From positions 1 through 42,520 of the forward strand of contig CAMBXE010000011.1 of NCBI GenBank assembly GCA_945871805.1: 42,520 nt of DNA, written 5' to 3'. Below are positions 26,365-35,576 of this stretch, piece after piece; position 1 is the stretch's first letter; the number at the start of each line of letters is the position of its first letter. The notes under the pieces are model-generated. The model was not told the origin of the DNA. It ran no database searches and saw only the letters and a list, made by a program, of their open reading frames with translations. The stretch comes from Rhizobium sp. Q54 (GTDB lineage: Bacteria; Pseudomonadota; Alphaproteobacteria; Rickettsiales; UBA1997). A program made the translations under genes and the position numbers.

Positions 26365-27474
26365 ATGCAACCAACCAAAACATTTCCTTTCGAGGTAAAA
26401 AAAATATTCGAAATCTTCGGCGACGACATTCTCTTAGTTGGTGGCTGCGTACGCGATTTACTGCTGAAGAAAAAAATAAACGATTTCGATTTCGCAACAA
26501 AATTTCTTCCCGCCGAAACCACAAGAATCTTAGAAAAAAATAAAATCAAAGCGGTGCCCACCGGCGCCAAATTTGGCACGATCACTGCCGTCGTAAACGG
26601 TCAGAATTTTGAGATAACTACTTTACGCAAAGACAATGAAACCGACGGACGTCACTGCGAGCCAGAATTTGTCGATGATTATTTGCTCGACGCCTCACGT
26701 CGTGATTTTACGGTCAATGCGCTCTACATGGATTCGCGCGGTCAGATTACTGATTATTTCGACGGAATTTCTGATTTAAAAAAAGAAAAAGTTCGCTTCA
26801 TCGGCAACGCAAATAAAAGAATCGAAGAAGATTTTTTACGTATTTTACGCTTCTTTCGTTTCAGTTGCGAATATGCTGAGAAACTAGATTTTGAAGGACT
26901 TGCGGCTTGCGTAGATCAAAGAAAAAATCTCAAAAAACTTTCGCGCGAAAGAATCAGGCAGGAATTTTTAAAACTAATTGGGAGCAAGAAAAAAGAGCGA
27001 GTAGTCGCGATTTTAAAAATTCTGGAAGAGAAAAAAATTGCTGAAGAAATTTTTTCTTCACCCCTCAACATCCCCTCATTTGAAAGACTTCAAAGCGATG
27101 ATTTAAAATTAAAAATCGCCGCCTTACTTCTAAATGAAAACTTCAAACCAGAAGAAATATGCGCGACAAATATTGAAAAAAAACTTTTTCACTTTTTTCT
27201 TTCGGCCAATCCCGACCTTGACTTGCGACTGCTCCGCGCTTTTCACAACGAGGATTTGGTTTGGAATTTTTGTCTTTTTACCGCGGCAAAAAATAATCTT
27301 CCGCTGCCAGAAAAATTTAAAAAATTACCAGAATTTCCAATCCAATCCAAAGATCTAATCGATCTTGGCTTCAAGAATAAAGCACTCGGAGACGCCTTGG
27401 ATAAAACAAAAAAACTTTGGGCAGAAAGTGATTTCAAATTCGATAAACAATCTCTTTTGCAGCTAGTTAAATAA
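26365..27474 (+). CDS. cca: CCA tRNA nucleotidyltransferase
   Basis: Class II nucleotidyltransferase adding or repairing the tRNA 3' CCA. 369 aa: head GGCVRDLLL (26-34), catalytic DFD (40-42), RRDFTVNALYMD and the RRxxR-like IEEDFLRILRFFRFSCEY, then helical tail with Lys/Glu-rich loops. The family also includes poly(A) polymerases; with this RNA-binding region and in Alphaproteobacteria the CCA role is more likely. Its stop overlaps the next start (TAATG). Confidence 0.9.
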   Translation: MQPTKTFPFEVKKIFEIFGDDILLVGGCVRDLLLKKKINDFDFATKFLPAETTRILEKNKIKAVPTGAKFGTITAVVNGQNFEITTLRKDNETDGRHCEPEFVDDYLLDASRRDFTVNALYMDSRGQITDYFDGISDLKKEKVRFIGNANKRIEEDFLRILRFFRFSCEYAEKLDFEGLAACVDQRKNLKKLSRERIRQEFLKLIGSKKKERVVAILKILEEKKIAEEIFSSPLNIPSFERLQSDDLKLKIAALLLNENFKPEEICATNIEKKLFHFFLSANPDLDLRLLRAFHNEDLVWNFCLFTAAKNNLPLPEKFKKLPEFPIQSKDLIDLGFKNKALGDALDKTKKLWAESDFKFDKQSLLQLVK

Positions 27475-29219
27475 TGAAAAAATTCAGTAATCTCTTCTCT
27501 CTCATTCCATTTTTTAAACCTTACCGTCGCGAAGTTTTTTACGCGGTAATCGCCCTATTAATCACCACATTGATGGTTTTATTTTTTGGTAAGGCGCTGA
27601 AATATTTGATCGATCTTGGCTTCACCAAGCAAGACCCCTTCTCGCTCAATCTCGTTTTACTAATTTTTGTCGGCGCTATTTTAATAATGGCCGTTGCTGG
27701 ATATTATCGCTCTTCGCTAATCAATTCGGCTGCCGAAAAAGTAATCGCCGATCTGCGCAAAAAAGTTTACAACCACATCATTCGCGTCTCCGCTGAATTT
27801 TTTGAAATCACCAAAACCGGCGAAGTAATTTCTCGCCTCACCGTAGACACGATTTTGCTCTACAGCATTCTAAGCAACACTATCTCATTCTTACTGCGCA
27901 ACTTCTTGTTATTCCTGGGCGGAATTTGTTTTTTATTCTTAACAAGTTTCAAGCTCAGCGTAATTTCCTTAGTATTAATTTTGGTCGCAATCTCGCCGAT
28001 TATTTTAATGGGCCGCAGAGTAAAAAATTTGTCACAAGAATCTCAAGCGGCTCTCGCTGCAGTTGGGGCGCATGTCGAAGAAAGTATTAACGGCGTAAAA
28101 ACAATTCAATCTTACCTCTGCGAAGAAAAAGAGGCGCGCAATTTTTTTGTTTTTGTTGACCAGGCACTAGAAGCTGCGTTGAAAAAAATCCGCGTAAAAT
28201 CGCTAATGATTGCTTTCGTAATCACCCTCGCCTTCGGCACAGTTGCAGTTGTGCTCTGGGTTGGTGGCCAAGATGTTTTGTCGGGGAAAATTACCGCCGG
28301 CGACCTCTCTTCATTTATTTTTTACTCAATTATTTCCGCAACTTCTTTGGTCTCGCTTAGTCAGATTGCCGGACAATTACAAAGCGCATCTTCAGCGGCG
28401 GAAAGAATTTTTGAGCTCTTACGAATTGAGTCTCCAGTCAAGGAAATCGAAAATCCGCAGGTTTTTTTAAGCAGCGAAAAAATTACGTTAAAATTCAAAT
28501 CGGTTAATTTTTCCTACCCAAGTCGTAAAGATTTTCTGGTTCTGAAAAATTTTAATTTCGAAATTAAACCCGGAGAAAAAATCGCCATTGTTGGTCTTAG
28601 TGGCTCAGGAAAAAGTACCTTACTTCAATTGCTTTTGCGCTTCTACGACTTGGATTCGGGGCTGATTACAATTAATGATCGCGACATCAAATCACTCTCT
28701 TTCAAAGACTTGCGCGATAATTTTTCTTACATCTCGCAAGACTGTTTTATTTTTTCTGGAACGATTTTTGAAAACATTGCCTACGTAGATAAATCAACGA
28801 CAGAAGCCGAAGTAGAAAAAATGATCAGCCAAAATCCGGCGCTGCAATTCATTAATAAATTACCAAAAAAATTACATACATTTGTCGGTGAAAAAGGGAT
28901 CAAGCTTTCTGGTGGCGAACGTCAACGTATCGCCTTTGCACGCGCGTTAATTAAGAACTCTCCGACGTTACTTTTAGATGAGGCGACCTCAGCACTCGAC
29001 AATCAAAATGAACAATCAATTAATCGCGCGATTCTGGATTTGGCGGATAATAAAACAGTAATCACTGTGGCACATCGTCTTTCTTCAATCGTGAATTCTG
29101 AGAAAATTATTTTTCTCGAAGGTGGGGAAATTATTGAAACAGGAACGCATCAAGAGCTGATGGCGATCGGAGGATCTTACAAAAAAATGTACGAGATTGA
29201 GGAAAGCTTTTCTGATTAA
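27474..29219 (+). CDS. ABC exporter, MsbA/multidrug type (fused membrane and ATPase domains)
   Basis: Half-transporter of 581 aa that works as a dimer. Six membrane helices (about 20-300) and an ATPase domain: Walker A GLSGSGKST (374-382), Q-loop YISQDCF, signature LSGGERQR near 478, Walker B LLLDEATSALD, H-loop TVAHRLSS. Resembles the lipid A / lipid exporter group; the cluster with lpxI nearby fits lipid export but is not proof. Coupled to cca. folC converges from the other side 12 bases downstream. Confidence 0.93.
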   Translation: MKKFSNLFSLIPFFKPYRREVFYAVIALLITTLMVLFFGKALKYLIDLGFTKQDPFSLNLVLLIFVGAILIMAVAGYYRSSLINSAAEKVIADLRKKVYNHIIRVSAEFFEITKTGEVISRLTVDTILLYSILSNTISFLLRNFLLFLGGICFLFLTSFKLSVISLVLILVAISPIILMGRRVKNLSQESQAALAAVGAHVEESINGVKTIQSYLCEEKEARNFFVFVDQALEAALKKIRVKSLMIAFVITLAFGTVAVVLWVGGQDVLSGKITAGDLSSFIFYSIISATSLVSLSQIAGQLQSASSAAERIFELLRIESPVKEIENPQVFLSSEKITLKFKSVNFSYPSRKDFLVLKNFNFEIKPGEKIAIVGLSGSGKSTLLQLLLRFYDLDSGLITINDRDIKSLSFKDLRDNFSYISQDCFIFSGTIFENIAYVDKSTTEAEVEKMISQNPALQFINKLPKKLHTFVGEKGIKLSGGERQRIAFARALIKNSPTLLLDEATSALDNQNEQSINRAILDLADNKTVITVAHRLSSIVNSEKIIFLEGGEIIETGTHQELMAIGGSYKKMYEIEESFSD

Positions 29220-29231
29220 TTCACCCCAGAT

Positions 29232-30551
29232 CTAGACTCCGCCGGGCCGGCGAAAATTTTTTACATCCCTGGCCAAATGCAGCGACCCACAGATGACAAC
29301 GCGGCAAGGCTTCTGAGCAATGCCCTGCAAAGCGTCAACAAGATCGCCAGCGGCAGGAATTTTCATTCCAATCTCCGCGCCTATTGTTGAAATTTTTTCT
29401 GCTGATTCAGGATTTGGTTCGCCACTAACCCTTACGGCAATTAATTCGGCGATGTTTCGGAATTTTTCTAAAAATTCTTTTTTGCATTTATTTTTGCTGA
29501 ATCCACAAATCACAAAATTTTCTTTTTCGTCTTTTTCTTCCACAATCCAGCGTGCTACAGCGAAAGCTCCGGCTTCATTGTGAGCGCCATCGATCCAGAG
29601 CTCGCTTCCTTCCGGCAATAATTTTTCTAAACCATTTTTAATTCGCTCAAGACGGCTCGGCCAATTTACCGAGGTGATCGCTTGAGCGATTTTAGGATTT
29701 TCGATCACAAGTAGAGAGGCGGCAATCGCAGTCGCGAAATTGATGTATTGGTGGGAACCTGGAAGAGAAGGCTTTGGAAGGTTTTCAAGAAAATAATCTT
29801 GGAAGCGGAAATCAAATCCCCCGCTCAAGCCTCTGGTAAAACTATTGGATAATTCGTCGCCTTTTTCATTCATTTCAACAGAGAAATCTTCGTCGTAAAA
29901 ATAGGCAGAAATTTTTTGATCTGCGGCTAAAATCTTAATAATATTTTTTGCTGCTGCTGGCTGTGAAGCCACGATTAACGGCGTTTCTGGGCGCATGATC
30001 ATTGCTTTTTCAAGCGCAATTCTCTCAATAGATTTTCCTAAATATTCAACGTGATCGAAGGAAATTGGTGTGATTACTGTCAGTAATTTTTTTTCAATAA
30101 TGTTGGTTGCGTCAATTCTGCCGCCCATTCCGCATTCAATAACCAGAAGGTCTGCGGGTAATTTTGAAAAAGCTAAAAATGCGCCAATCGTAAAAGCTTC
30201 GGCAAAAGTCAAAGGCGTTTCACCTGCGGCAATTCTGGTCTCTTCCATTATTTCGAAAAGAAAATTGTCAGAAATTTTTTCGCCGCTTAGGACAATTCTT
30301 TCGTTGCAATCGTGAAGATGAGGAGAGGTGTAGAGGTGAACTATTTTTCCAGAACAAACAAAAATTTGAGCGATTAGGGCAGCGGTTGAGCCCTTGCCAT
30401 TCGTCCCGGCGATGTGAATTACCGGCGGAAGTTTTTTGTGCGGATTGCCGAGTTTCGTAAGCACAATTCCCATCCGCTCGAAAACAGTTTCGTAATCAAC
30501 TTGTCTCTTACCAAGAGTCGAGGGGATGGGCCAATGAGGAAGGTAAACCAA
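29232..30551 (-). CDS. folC: Folylpolyglutamate synthase / dihydrofolate synthase
   Basis: Mur-ligase family enzyme that adds glutamate to dihydropteroate and folates. 439 aa. P-loop HIAGTNGKGST (46-56), LYTSPHLHDCNERI, ECGMGGRIDATNI, ISFDHVEYLG, LPGSHQYINFATAIAA, DGAHNEAGA near 330 and GSLHLARDV at the end. Everything needed is intact. It lies four bases downstream of the small exported protein gene and may be co-transcribed with it. Confidence 0.95.
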   Translation of the reverse strand: MVYLPHWPIPSTLGKRQVDYETVFERMGIVLTKLGNPHKKLPPVIHIAGTNGKGSTAALIAQIFVCSGKIVHLYTSPHLHDCNERIVLSGEKISDNFLFEIMEETRIAAGETPLTFAEAFTIGAFLAFSKLPADLLVIECGMGGRIDATNIIEKKLLTVITPISFDHVEYLGKSIERIALEKAMIMRPETPLIVASQPAAAKNIIKILAADQKISAYFYDEDFSVEMNEKGDELSNSFTRGLSGGFDFRFQDYFLENLPKPSLPGSHQYINFATAIAASLLVIENPKIAQAITSVNWPSRLERIKNGLEKLLPEGSELWIDGAHNEAGAFAVARWIVEEKDEKENFVICGFSKNKCKKEFLEKFRNIAELIAVRVSGEPNPESAEKISTIGAEIGMKIPAAGDLVDALQGIAQKPCRVVICGSLHLARDVKNFRRPGGV

Positions 30552-30554
30552 ATT

Positions 30555-31055
30555 CTATTCGATCACTTTGCATTCGCCGTTAGCAATGTAGGCATCAAGA
30601 GCAACGGTAGTGATTTCTTTGTAGCGAGAATCGCCGAGAACTCTGATCAAAGTGCCGACTGGGCCTTTGGTTTGGATGTTAAAATAAATGCCAGTTTGTT
30701 CGAATTGAGCTGGAAAACTTTCACAAGTTTTTCCTTCGCAACGAGAGATGGTTTCGTTCTTTTTGTCTAACGTTAGAATCGCTCTATTCTCGTGCTTAGG
30801 GCATTCATGCTTGTCACAAACGAAACCGCTTTTCGGTGTGCACTCAATTTTTTGCCAAGCCTTTGCTTCTTTAAAATATTTTTCTGCTTGAGCGAAAAGC
30901 TTGTCGAATTCGAAAGATTTAATTTCTTCGCGGCTGTCCGTTTTATCTAAACTTAGCTTGGTGTTTAATTCTGGTTTAATCGCATTTTCTTTGGCGGAAA
31001 CTTGTGAAACAAAAAGAGAAAAAAGAGCGCAGAAAAATACTGATTTGATTTTCAT
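30555..31055 (-). CDS. Exported Cys-containing protein of unknown function
   Basis: 166 aa with a clear signal peptide (MKIKSVFFCALFSLFVSQVSA, cut after Ala21). The mature part is helical first, then has a Cys-rich stretch: IECTPKSGFVCDKHECPKH, RCEGKTCESF and a last GEC near the end, six Cys in all after the signal, suggesting disulfides in the periplasm. The second half (GIYFNIQ.. GTLIRVLGDSRYKEITTVALDAYIANGEC) looks like beta strands. I do not recognise the family. It precedes folC by four bases on the same strand. Confidence 0.65.
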   Translation of the reverse strand: MKIKSVFFCALFSLFVSQVSAKENAIKPELNTKLSLDKTDSREEIKSFEFDKLFAQAEKYFKEAKAWQKIECTPKSGFVCDKHECPKHENRAILTLDKKNETISRCEGKTCESFPAQFEQTGIYFNIQTKGPVGTLIRVLGDSRYKEITTVALDAYIANGECKVIE

Positions 31056-31436
31056 TGGAGTTGGTCGTTAAGAGTTGGGGGAATGGCCATTACAAAACAT
31101 GGAAGGATTGTCATTGGCAAGTAAAATTACCCGCCGATTGCCACACTATCTCTTCTTGAATCAGCGCCGCCGATTAGTTTATTTTTAATTCACAAAGCTG
31201 CGGCAACAATTTTTTGCACCAAGGCTTTCTGAAGAAGATTTATCTACAGTTGCAATCGTGAAATTTTCACCGCCAACTAACAAAATAACTCCAATTTAAT
31301 TTGAGTTAGTGACATTTTTACATCCAGTAAAAATGAGAAAAATCATGATTTTTTTTATACAGCTTTGAGCCTTTGATTTATTGGCTAAACAGGGATTTTT
31401 TTTAAATTTTCGACTTAAGTCGACAATTCAGTTTTT
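31056..31436. other. AT-rich intergenic region between divergent genes
   Basis: About 380 bases between the start codons of an exported protein (reverse) and a lipoprotein (forward), so it should hold both promoters. I found no ORF, RNA gene or repeat copy. One perfect 12-base palindrome, CGACTTAAGTCG (31411-31422), lies 15 bases before the forward ATG and might be an operator. Confidence 0.5.
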
Positions 31437-32219
31437 ATGCTTCGAATTTTACTAATTCTCGCCCCATTATTTTTTGTTAATTCCTGCATTTTCTTGAGCA
31501 GGTCGGACATTATTAAAAAAGACAATTCAGAAGTGCTTTCTCTTCTTTCGTTAGAAGTTATTTACGACGGCGAACTCGAAAAAAGAAACAGTGGATTCGC
31601 TGGTTTCTGCCAAGTCCGTTTTCGCGACGGCAATTTCGACAATGTCAAATTCCGCAACGAGAAAAATTCGACGATTTATTTTCTTAAAAACGAACCAGGA
31701 AGAACCATTCTCTACGACATGAAATGTCTGCACCACATCGTTCCACTTTTTTATTTGAAGAGTAGAAAAGTTAATTTGAGCACTTGGGGATTTTGGGCGC
31801 ACGAAGGTTTTGTTAACTACCTTGGACACGTTACAATCACCTACAGATCAAAGGGCTTTGGACCAAGAGATTTATTTGCGTTAGGCGGAGTAACAGACGA
31901 TGAAATTGGAAAAGTTGATGTGAGAATTGAAGACAATATTGACGACGCGATTGCTTTTTTGAATCACCATTATCCCGAGCTAAAAAATGCTCCGATTACT
32001 AAATCTTTAATCAAAGATATTGCCGATATTAAACCAGATGAAAAACCTGAGACCTACAAGCCTTGGGTAAAAAAAATATTAGCTCCACAGTCACCTCCCG
32101 CGGCGGAGCAAGATTCAAGCCCTTACCCAATCAATCCTTATTACACACCGCAACAAAAAACCGAGGAATTGCCTTACTTAGATCCGCACAAAAATTCTAC
32201 ATTAGCGCCGACTCAATAG
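31437..32219 (+). CDS. Putative lipoprotein, unknown function
   Basis: 260 aa with a lipoprotein signal (LRILLILAPLFFVNSC, Cys17). The mature part has a mixed alpha/beta core with YDGELEKRNSGFAGFCQVRF and LSTWGFWAHEGFVNYLGHVTI and a second half with GFGPRDLFALGGVTDDEI, then a Pro-rich tail (about residues 215-260) that is probably disordered and might span to peptidoglycan. Not recognised. It converges on rlpA with a four-base gap. Confidence 0.65.
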   Translation: MLRILLILAPLFFVNSCIFLSRSDIIKKDNSEVLSLLSLEVIYDGELEKRNSGFAGFCQVRFRDGNFDNVKFRNEKNSTIYFLKNEPGRTILYDMKCLHHIVPLFYLKSRKVNLSTWGFWAHEGFVNYLGHVTITYRSKGFGPRDLFALGGVTDDEIGKVDVRIEDNIDDAIAFLNHHYPELKNAPITKSLIKDIADIKPDEKPETYKPWVKKILAPQSPPAAEQDSSPYPINPYYTPQQKTEELPYLDPHKNSTLAPTQ

Positions 32220-32223
32220 TTGG

Positions 32224-32832
32224 TTAGTTTTGTATCCTCTTCATCATTGCATCAGTATCGTCGCGTAGCAGTTGGATGTAAACTTTTGTAGTGCCCTGAC
32301 CCTTGAACCCTAACTCATCTGCGGCCTTTTCCGAAACGTCAATTATCCTTTCCTTAGAAAATGGCCCGCGATCATTTACGCGCACAATCACTGTGCGACC
32401 GTTACGTAAATTTGTCACGCGCACCATTGATTGCAGAGGTAAAGTTGGGTGCGCAGCGGTCATATCAGCAGAATTATAGACTTCACCATTAGCTGTGTAT
32501 TTACCGTGAAAATCGCCACCATACCAAGAAGCAACTCCAACCTCTTCAAATTCTTCGTATTTTTGCGGAAAGTAAGAAGCTTCAGTGACTTCATAAGAAT
32601 CACTGAATTGGAAATTTTTGGATGCGCTGTTTGAGTAAGTATTTAAATATTGTTTTTCGAATTGTCGTTCCAAATTACTTTTTGGAATCCCGGCCTGCAT
32701 TGATTCAGAAGGCTTTATGTAACGGGCATCTATTTTACTCACATGCTCACCAAATCTCACATTGCGCCGGTCGTCATTTTCGCCAGCGCAAGAGGTAAAA
32801 AATATCAGCGCTAGTAAGAAGTATTTTCTCAT
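32224..32832 (-). CDS. rlpA: RlpA-like septal ring lipoprotein
   Basis: 202-aa lipoprotein (lipobox FFTSCAG, Cys15) with a C-terminal double-psi beta-barrel (about 95-190): GVASWYGGDFHGKYTANGE, YNSADMTAAHPTLPLQ, VTNLRNGRTVIVRVNDRGPF, RIIDVSEKAADELG. RlpA proteins cut glycan strands lacking peptide stems; the Asp of NDRGPF and the His region are kept. It lacks a SPOR domain, present in some homologues. Overlaps metW by four bases. Confidence 0.9.
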   Translation of the reverse strand: MRKYFLLALIFFTSCAGENDDRRNVRFGEHVSKIDARYIKPSESMQAGIPKSNLERQFEKQYLNTYSNSASKNFQFSDSYEVTEASYFPQKYEEFEEVGVASWYGGDFHGKYTANGEVYNSADMTAAHPTLPLQSMVRVTNLRNGRTVIVRVNDRGPFSKERIIDVSEKAADELGFKGQGTTKVYIQLLRDDTDAMMKRIQN

Positions 32833-33566
32833 TCGTGAATTTGTTTGGGATAAGCCTCGCCTGGTCTGCCTGGCAACGCTAGTTTTAGACCGTGCTTAAA
32901 TGCAAATTCTTCCTGCAAGGTCTGAGAAAAACCTTTTTTACTGATCAAAAAGATGCCATATTCGGCAAAAAAATTAGAGATTTTTTCATGTCCGAAGAAG
33001 CTGATTAAGCGGCGTCGCGCGGTTAAGAAAATCTTTTTCTCAATTTGGAATCCCGACTCTTCGCAGAGCTTTTCAAAATCACGAATTGAACAGAAATGAA
33101 TGTTTGGAGTTTCGTACCATTCAAATGGAAGAGTTTTATTTACCGGCATCCTGCCTTTAAGCAGAATCTGTAAACGATTTTTAAAATGTGCAAAATTTGG
33201 CAGTGAAACAATCGCAAATTCCGCAATGCGCAACATCTCGTGCAAAATTTCTTTTGGTCGGTGCGTGGCTTGAATTGTTTGACTTAAAACTGCGTAATTA
33301 AAACTGCGATCTGGATAAATTGTTAAATCATTTTCGGCATTGCCGTGAATCACTGAAAGCCCGCGCATCAAGGATTTACTGACTTGTGTTTGCGAAATTT
33401 CTAAACCACGCCCGTCGATATTTTTTTCTTTAACAAGGAATTGTAAAAGCTCGCCGTCGCCACAACCGATGTCTAAAACTTTTGATTTTGGTTTGATTAA
33501 ATCAGCAATGATTTCGAGATCGTATCTGATTCGGCGCTTAACAATATTTTGTCCAACTTCTGGCAT
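32829..33566 (-). CDS. metW: MetW-like methyltransferase
   Basis: SAM-dependent methyltransferase-fold protein; MetW works with MetX in methionine synthesis in many Proteobacteria. 245 aa. VLDIGCGDGELLQFL (30-44) binds SAM; GRGLEISQTQV and LSQTIQATHRPKEILHEMLRI and SLPNFAHFKNR are MetW hallmarks. The C-terminus extends about 35 residues past the usual end (GFSQTLQEEFAFKHG.. PKQIHE). metX is not adjacent, unlike the standard metXW pair. Confidence 0.88.
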   Translation of the reverse strand: MPEVGQNIVKRRIRYDLEIIADLIKPKSKVLDIGCGDGELLQFLVKEKNIDGRGLEISQTQVSKSLMRGLSVIHGNAENDLTIYPDRSFNYAVLSQTIQATHRPKEILHEMLRIAEFAIVSLPNFAHFKNRLQILLKGRMPVNKTLPFEWYETPNIHFCSIRDFEKLCEESGFQIEKKIFLTARRRLISFFGHEKISNFFAEYGIFLISKKGFSQTLQEEFAFKHGLKLALPGRPGEAYPKQIHE

Positions 33567-33641
33567 AAGTTTTGGGGTTTTTCTTGTGCTAAAAAAACTA
33601 TTTCCTCAACTTCAGGCTCCCTTAACACTGACCAAAATTTC

Positions 33642-34286
33642 ATGTTAAAAGATCTTCGCAAAGGAATTGATGCAATTGATAAGCAACTAATTTCGCTACT
33701 CAAACAAAGAATGAAAGTAGTGAAAAAAGTTGGCGCGCTAAAGAAAAAAAATGGTGAAAAATTTTTTATTCGCTCTGCCCGAGAGGCAGACATGATTAAA
33801 AATTTACTCAAAAAATCTGGTAAAAATTTGCCAAAATCTTTGGTCGTAAATCTTTGGCGCAAATTAATTACCGCCGCGAACATGTACGAGCAGCCACTTC
33901 GCATCGCCTCTTCCAATTCTAAACAAGAAAATCTACTCCGTGAATACTATGATTCAGAAGTGCCGATCACTTATTTTAAAAAAGCTAAAGATGTAATTTT
34001 TGCGCTAGAAAATGGCGAAGCTCTAATCGGCATTTTCGCACTACCACCTCACCACGAAGAGGAGTGGTGGAAAATTCTTCCCGAGCATTTGCGCGTTTTT
34101 GCCCACATTCCCTTCGCTGAAAAATCCGAAATAAAATTAGTCGCAATCGCCGCCAAAGAACCTGAAAAATCAAAGGACGACATCACTTTAGTTTGCGGAA
34201 AAAATGGCCTGATTGAAATCGACGGATTCCACCTCAAAGACTCACGCAGAATTTTGGGCCACTACGCCAAGCCAGCTAAGCTGTAA
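33642..34286 (+). CDS. Chorismate mutase (AroQ type) with C-terminal extension
   Basis: 214 aa from ATG 33642 (a frame from 33549 overlaps metW and is rejected). The N-terminal part (1-90) is an AroQ chorismate mutase helix bundle: LRKGIDAIDKQLISLLKQRM, KVGALKKKNGEKFF, RSAREADMIKNLL. The second part resembles the extension seen in many alphaproteobacterial chorismate mutases, whose role is unclear to me. It would turn chorismate to prephenate, downstream of aroK and aroB in this window. Confidence 0.85.
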   Translation: MLKDLRKGIDAIDKQLISLLKQRMKVVKKVGALKKKNGEKFFIRSAREADMIKNLLKKSGKNLPKSLVVNLWRKLITAANMYEQPLRIASSNSKQENLLREYYDSEVPITYFKKAKDVIFALENGEALIGIFALPPHHEEEWWKILPEHLRVFAHIPFAEKSEIKLVAIAAKEPEKSKDDITLVCGKNGLIEIDGFHLKDSRRILGHYAKPAKL

Positions 34287-34426
34287 TTGACAAACAAATC
34301 TCGATTACAAGGATGCGCCCCCTTCACTTTTTTCCTTTTAAAAACGTCATGTTTTTTAAGAATTTTTCAGGGCAAACAAGACATCCTGAAGAACCAATGG
34401 AAGCAGTAAAATCAATCATCTAGACC

Positions 34427-35044
34427 ATGACTAAACGCGTAAATGCTAAGAAAAAATTTAGCAGAAAACTTGGCGGCAGCCTTTGGGGCCAAGCAAAAGA
34501 TCCTTACTTAAAACGTAACTACAAACCAGGACAACACGGCGCCTCATCGAAGGGCAGAGTCAGTGACTACGGAACTCAGCTTAAAGCTAAGCAAAGAATG
34601 AAGTTCTACTACGGCAACATTTCTGAGAAACAGTTTTTCAACACTTTCTCTCTTGCTGAAAAATCAAAAGGTGACGTTAGTGAAAACTTCGTAGGTCTTC
34701 TAGAATCAAGACTCGACGTGATTGTTTACCGTGCAAATTTCGTACCAACAGTTTTTGCGGCAAGACAATTTGTCAGCCACAAACATGTTACAGTTAACGG
34801 CAAAATCGTGAATATCGCTTCTTACCGAGCTAAGATCGGAGACGTTGTGCAAGTTCGTGAAAAATCTCGCACATTGGCTCTAGTTATCGATGCGCAACAA
34901 AAAATGGAACGCGACATTCCTAGCTACATGATGCTCGATAAAGACAATCTTTCGGCAAAATTGACTGAAAAGCCAACTTTCGCTGAAGTGCCTTATCCAA
35001 TCGAAATGCAACCGCACTTCATTACAGAATTTTACTCGAGATAA
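34427..35044 (+). CDS. rpsD: 30S ribosomal protein S4
   Basis: Primary 16S rRNA-binding protein. 205 aa. Starts MTKRVNAKKKFSRKLGGSLW, then PGQHGASSKGR, and the S4 RNA-binding domain LLESRLDVIVYRANFVPT, ARQFVSHKHVTVNGKIVNI. The MTKR..GxxLWG opening is the alphaproteobacterial form. Stands alone, with a strong terminator after it. Confidence 0.97.
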   Translation: MTKRVNAKKKFSRKLGGSLWGQAKDPYLKRNYKPGQHGASSKGRVSDYGTQLKAKQRMKFYYGNISEKQFFNTFSLAEKSKGDVSENFVGLLESRLDVIVYRANFVPTVFAARQFVSHKHVTVNGKIVNIASYRAKIGDVVQVREKSRTLALVIDAQQKMERDIPSYMMLDKDNLSAKLTEKPTFAEVPYPIEMQPHFITEFYSR

Positions 35045-35066
35045 AATTTCTAGAGATAATAAAATT

Positions 35067-35108
35067 AAAAAAGCCCGGCTCCAAAATTTTTTTGGGCCGG
35101 GCTTTTTT
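35067..35108 (+). terminator. Rho-independent terminator of rpsD
   Basis: AAAAAAGCCCGGC pairs with GCCGGGCTTTTTT (35096-35108), loop CTCCAAAATTTTTTTGG; ends with a six-T run. Can work in both directions. Confidence 0.92.
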
Positions 35109-35338
35109 ATTAAAAAAATTTAGCATCAACCCTTACTCATAAGGCTTTTTACGCGGCAAACTTTTAACGATTAAAACTAAAAATTAGTTCGCTCGAACCA
35201 AGCTCAGTAATTTTTTTCTTACTTGCCAAATATCAAAATTAACTCGCTTAGATCTGATTTTTTTCGTCGTATTTTTTACTAAATCGACTTTTGCGGACGG
35301 CATTACTTCTGCCGACAGCTTGAAAAAATTACGTCCTC
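35109..35338. other. AT-rich gap before the repeat region
   Basis: No ORF, RNA gene or repeat copy recognised here. AT-rich with several T-runs. It separates the rpsD terminator from the first 110-base repeat copy. Confidence 0.4.
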
Positions 35339-35448
35339 GTCGCAAGTATTTTGTAAAAAATAAAACACCGAGAACGATTCAACTCCGCATGGACCCCGGC
35401 ATTCGCCGGGGTGACAAATTAGGGTAAGAAGGCGACAGTCGAGTAAGA
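35339..35448. repeat. 110-base direct repeat, copy 1
   Basis: Identical to 35608-35717 over 110 bases (offset 269). Contains the hairpin core GGACCCCGGCATTCGCCGGG.. (35391-35415) and the first unit of the GTAAGA array. Confidence 0.95.
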
Positions 35449-35551
35449 GGATGACGTCGAGTGTAAGAGGATGACGTCGAGTGTAAGAGGGAGACATCTA
35501 ATAAGAGGGCGACGTCGAGTAAGGGGATGGCATCGAGTAAAAGGGTAACGC
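35423..35551. repeat. 18-20 base tandem array A (GTAAGAGGATGACGTCGA)
   Basis: About seven degenerate units with consensus GTAAGAGGATGACGTCGA. It follows a GGACCCC..GGGGTGAC hairpin core and is followed by the opposite core (35577-35602), so it sits between inverted hairpins as in the 25994-26348 region. Confidence 0.88.
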
Positions 35552-35576
35552 AAGTGGCTTTTCTCTCTCTCTTTGT

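Noticed and set aside
26023-26543. Several ORFs of 60-96 codons on both strands in the TCTAGAG array
   Set aside because: They are translations of tandem repeats and hairpins, with Arg/Ser-rich repetitive sequence and no start signals.
29700-29880. Possible palindromic insertion in folC (around GGLSGGFDFRF)
   Set aside because: The stretch fits a normal variable beta region of FolC and no clear second arm was found.
34287-34310. rpsD promoter with TTGACA
   Set aside because: A TTGACA is present, but no acceptable -10 stands at 16-18 bases, so it was not listed as a promoter.
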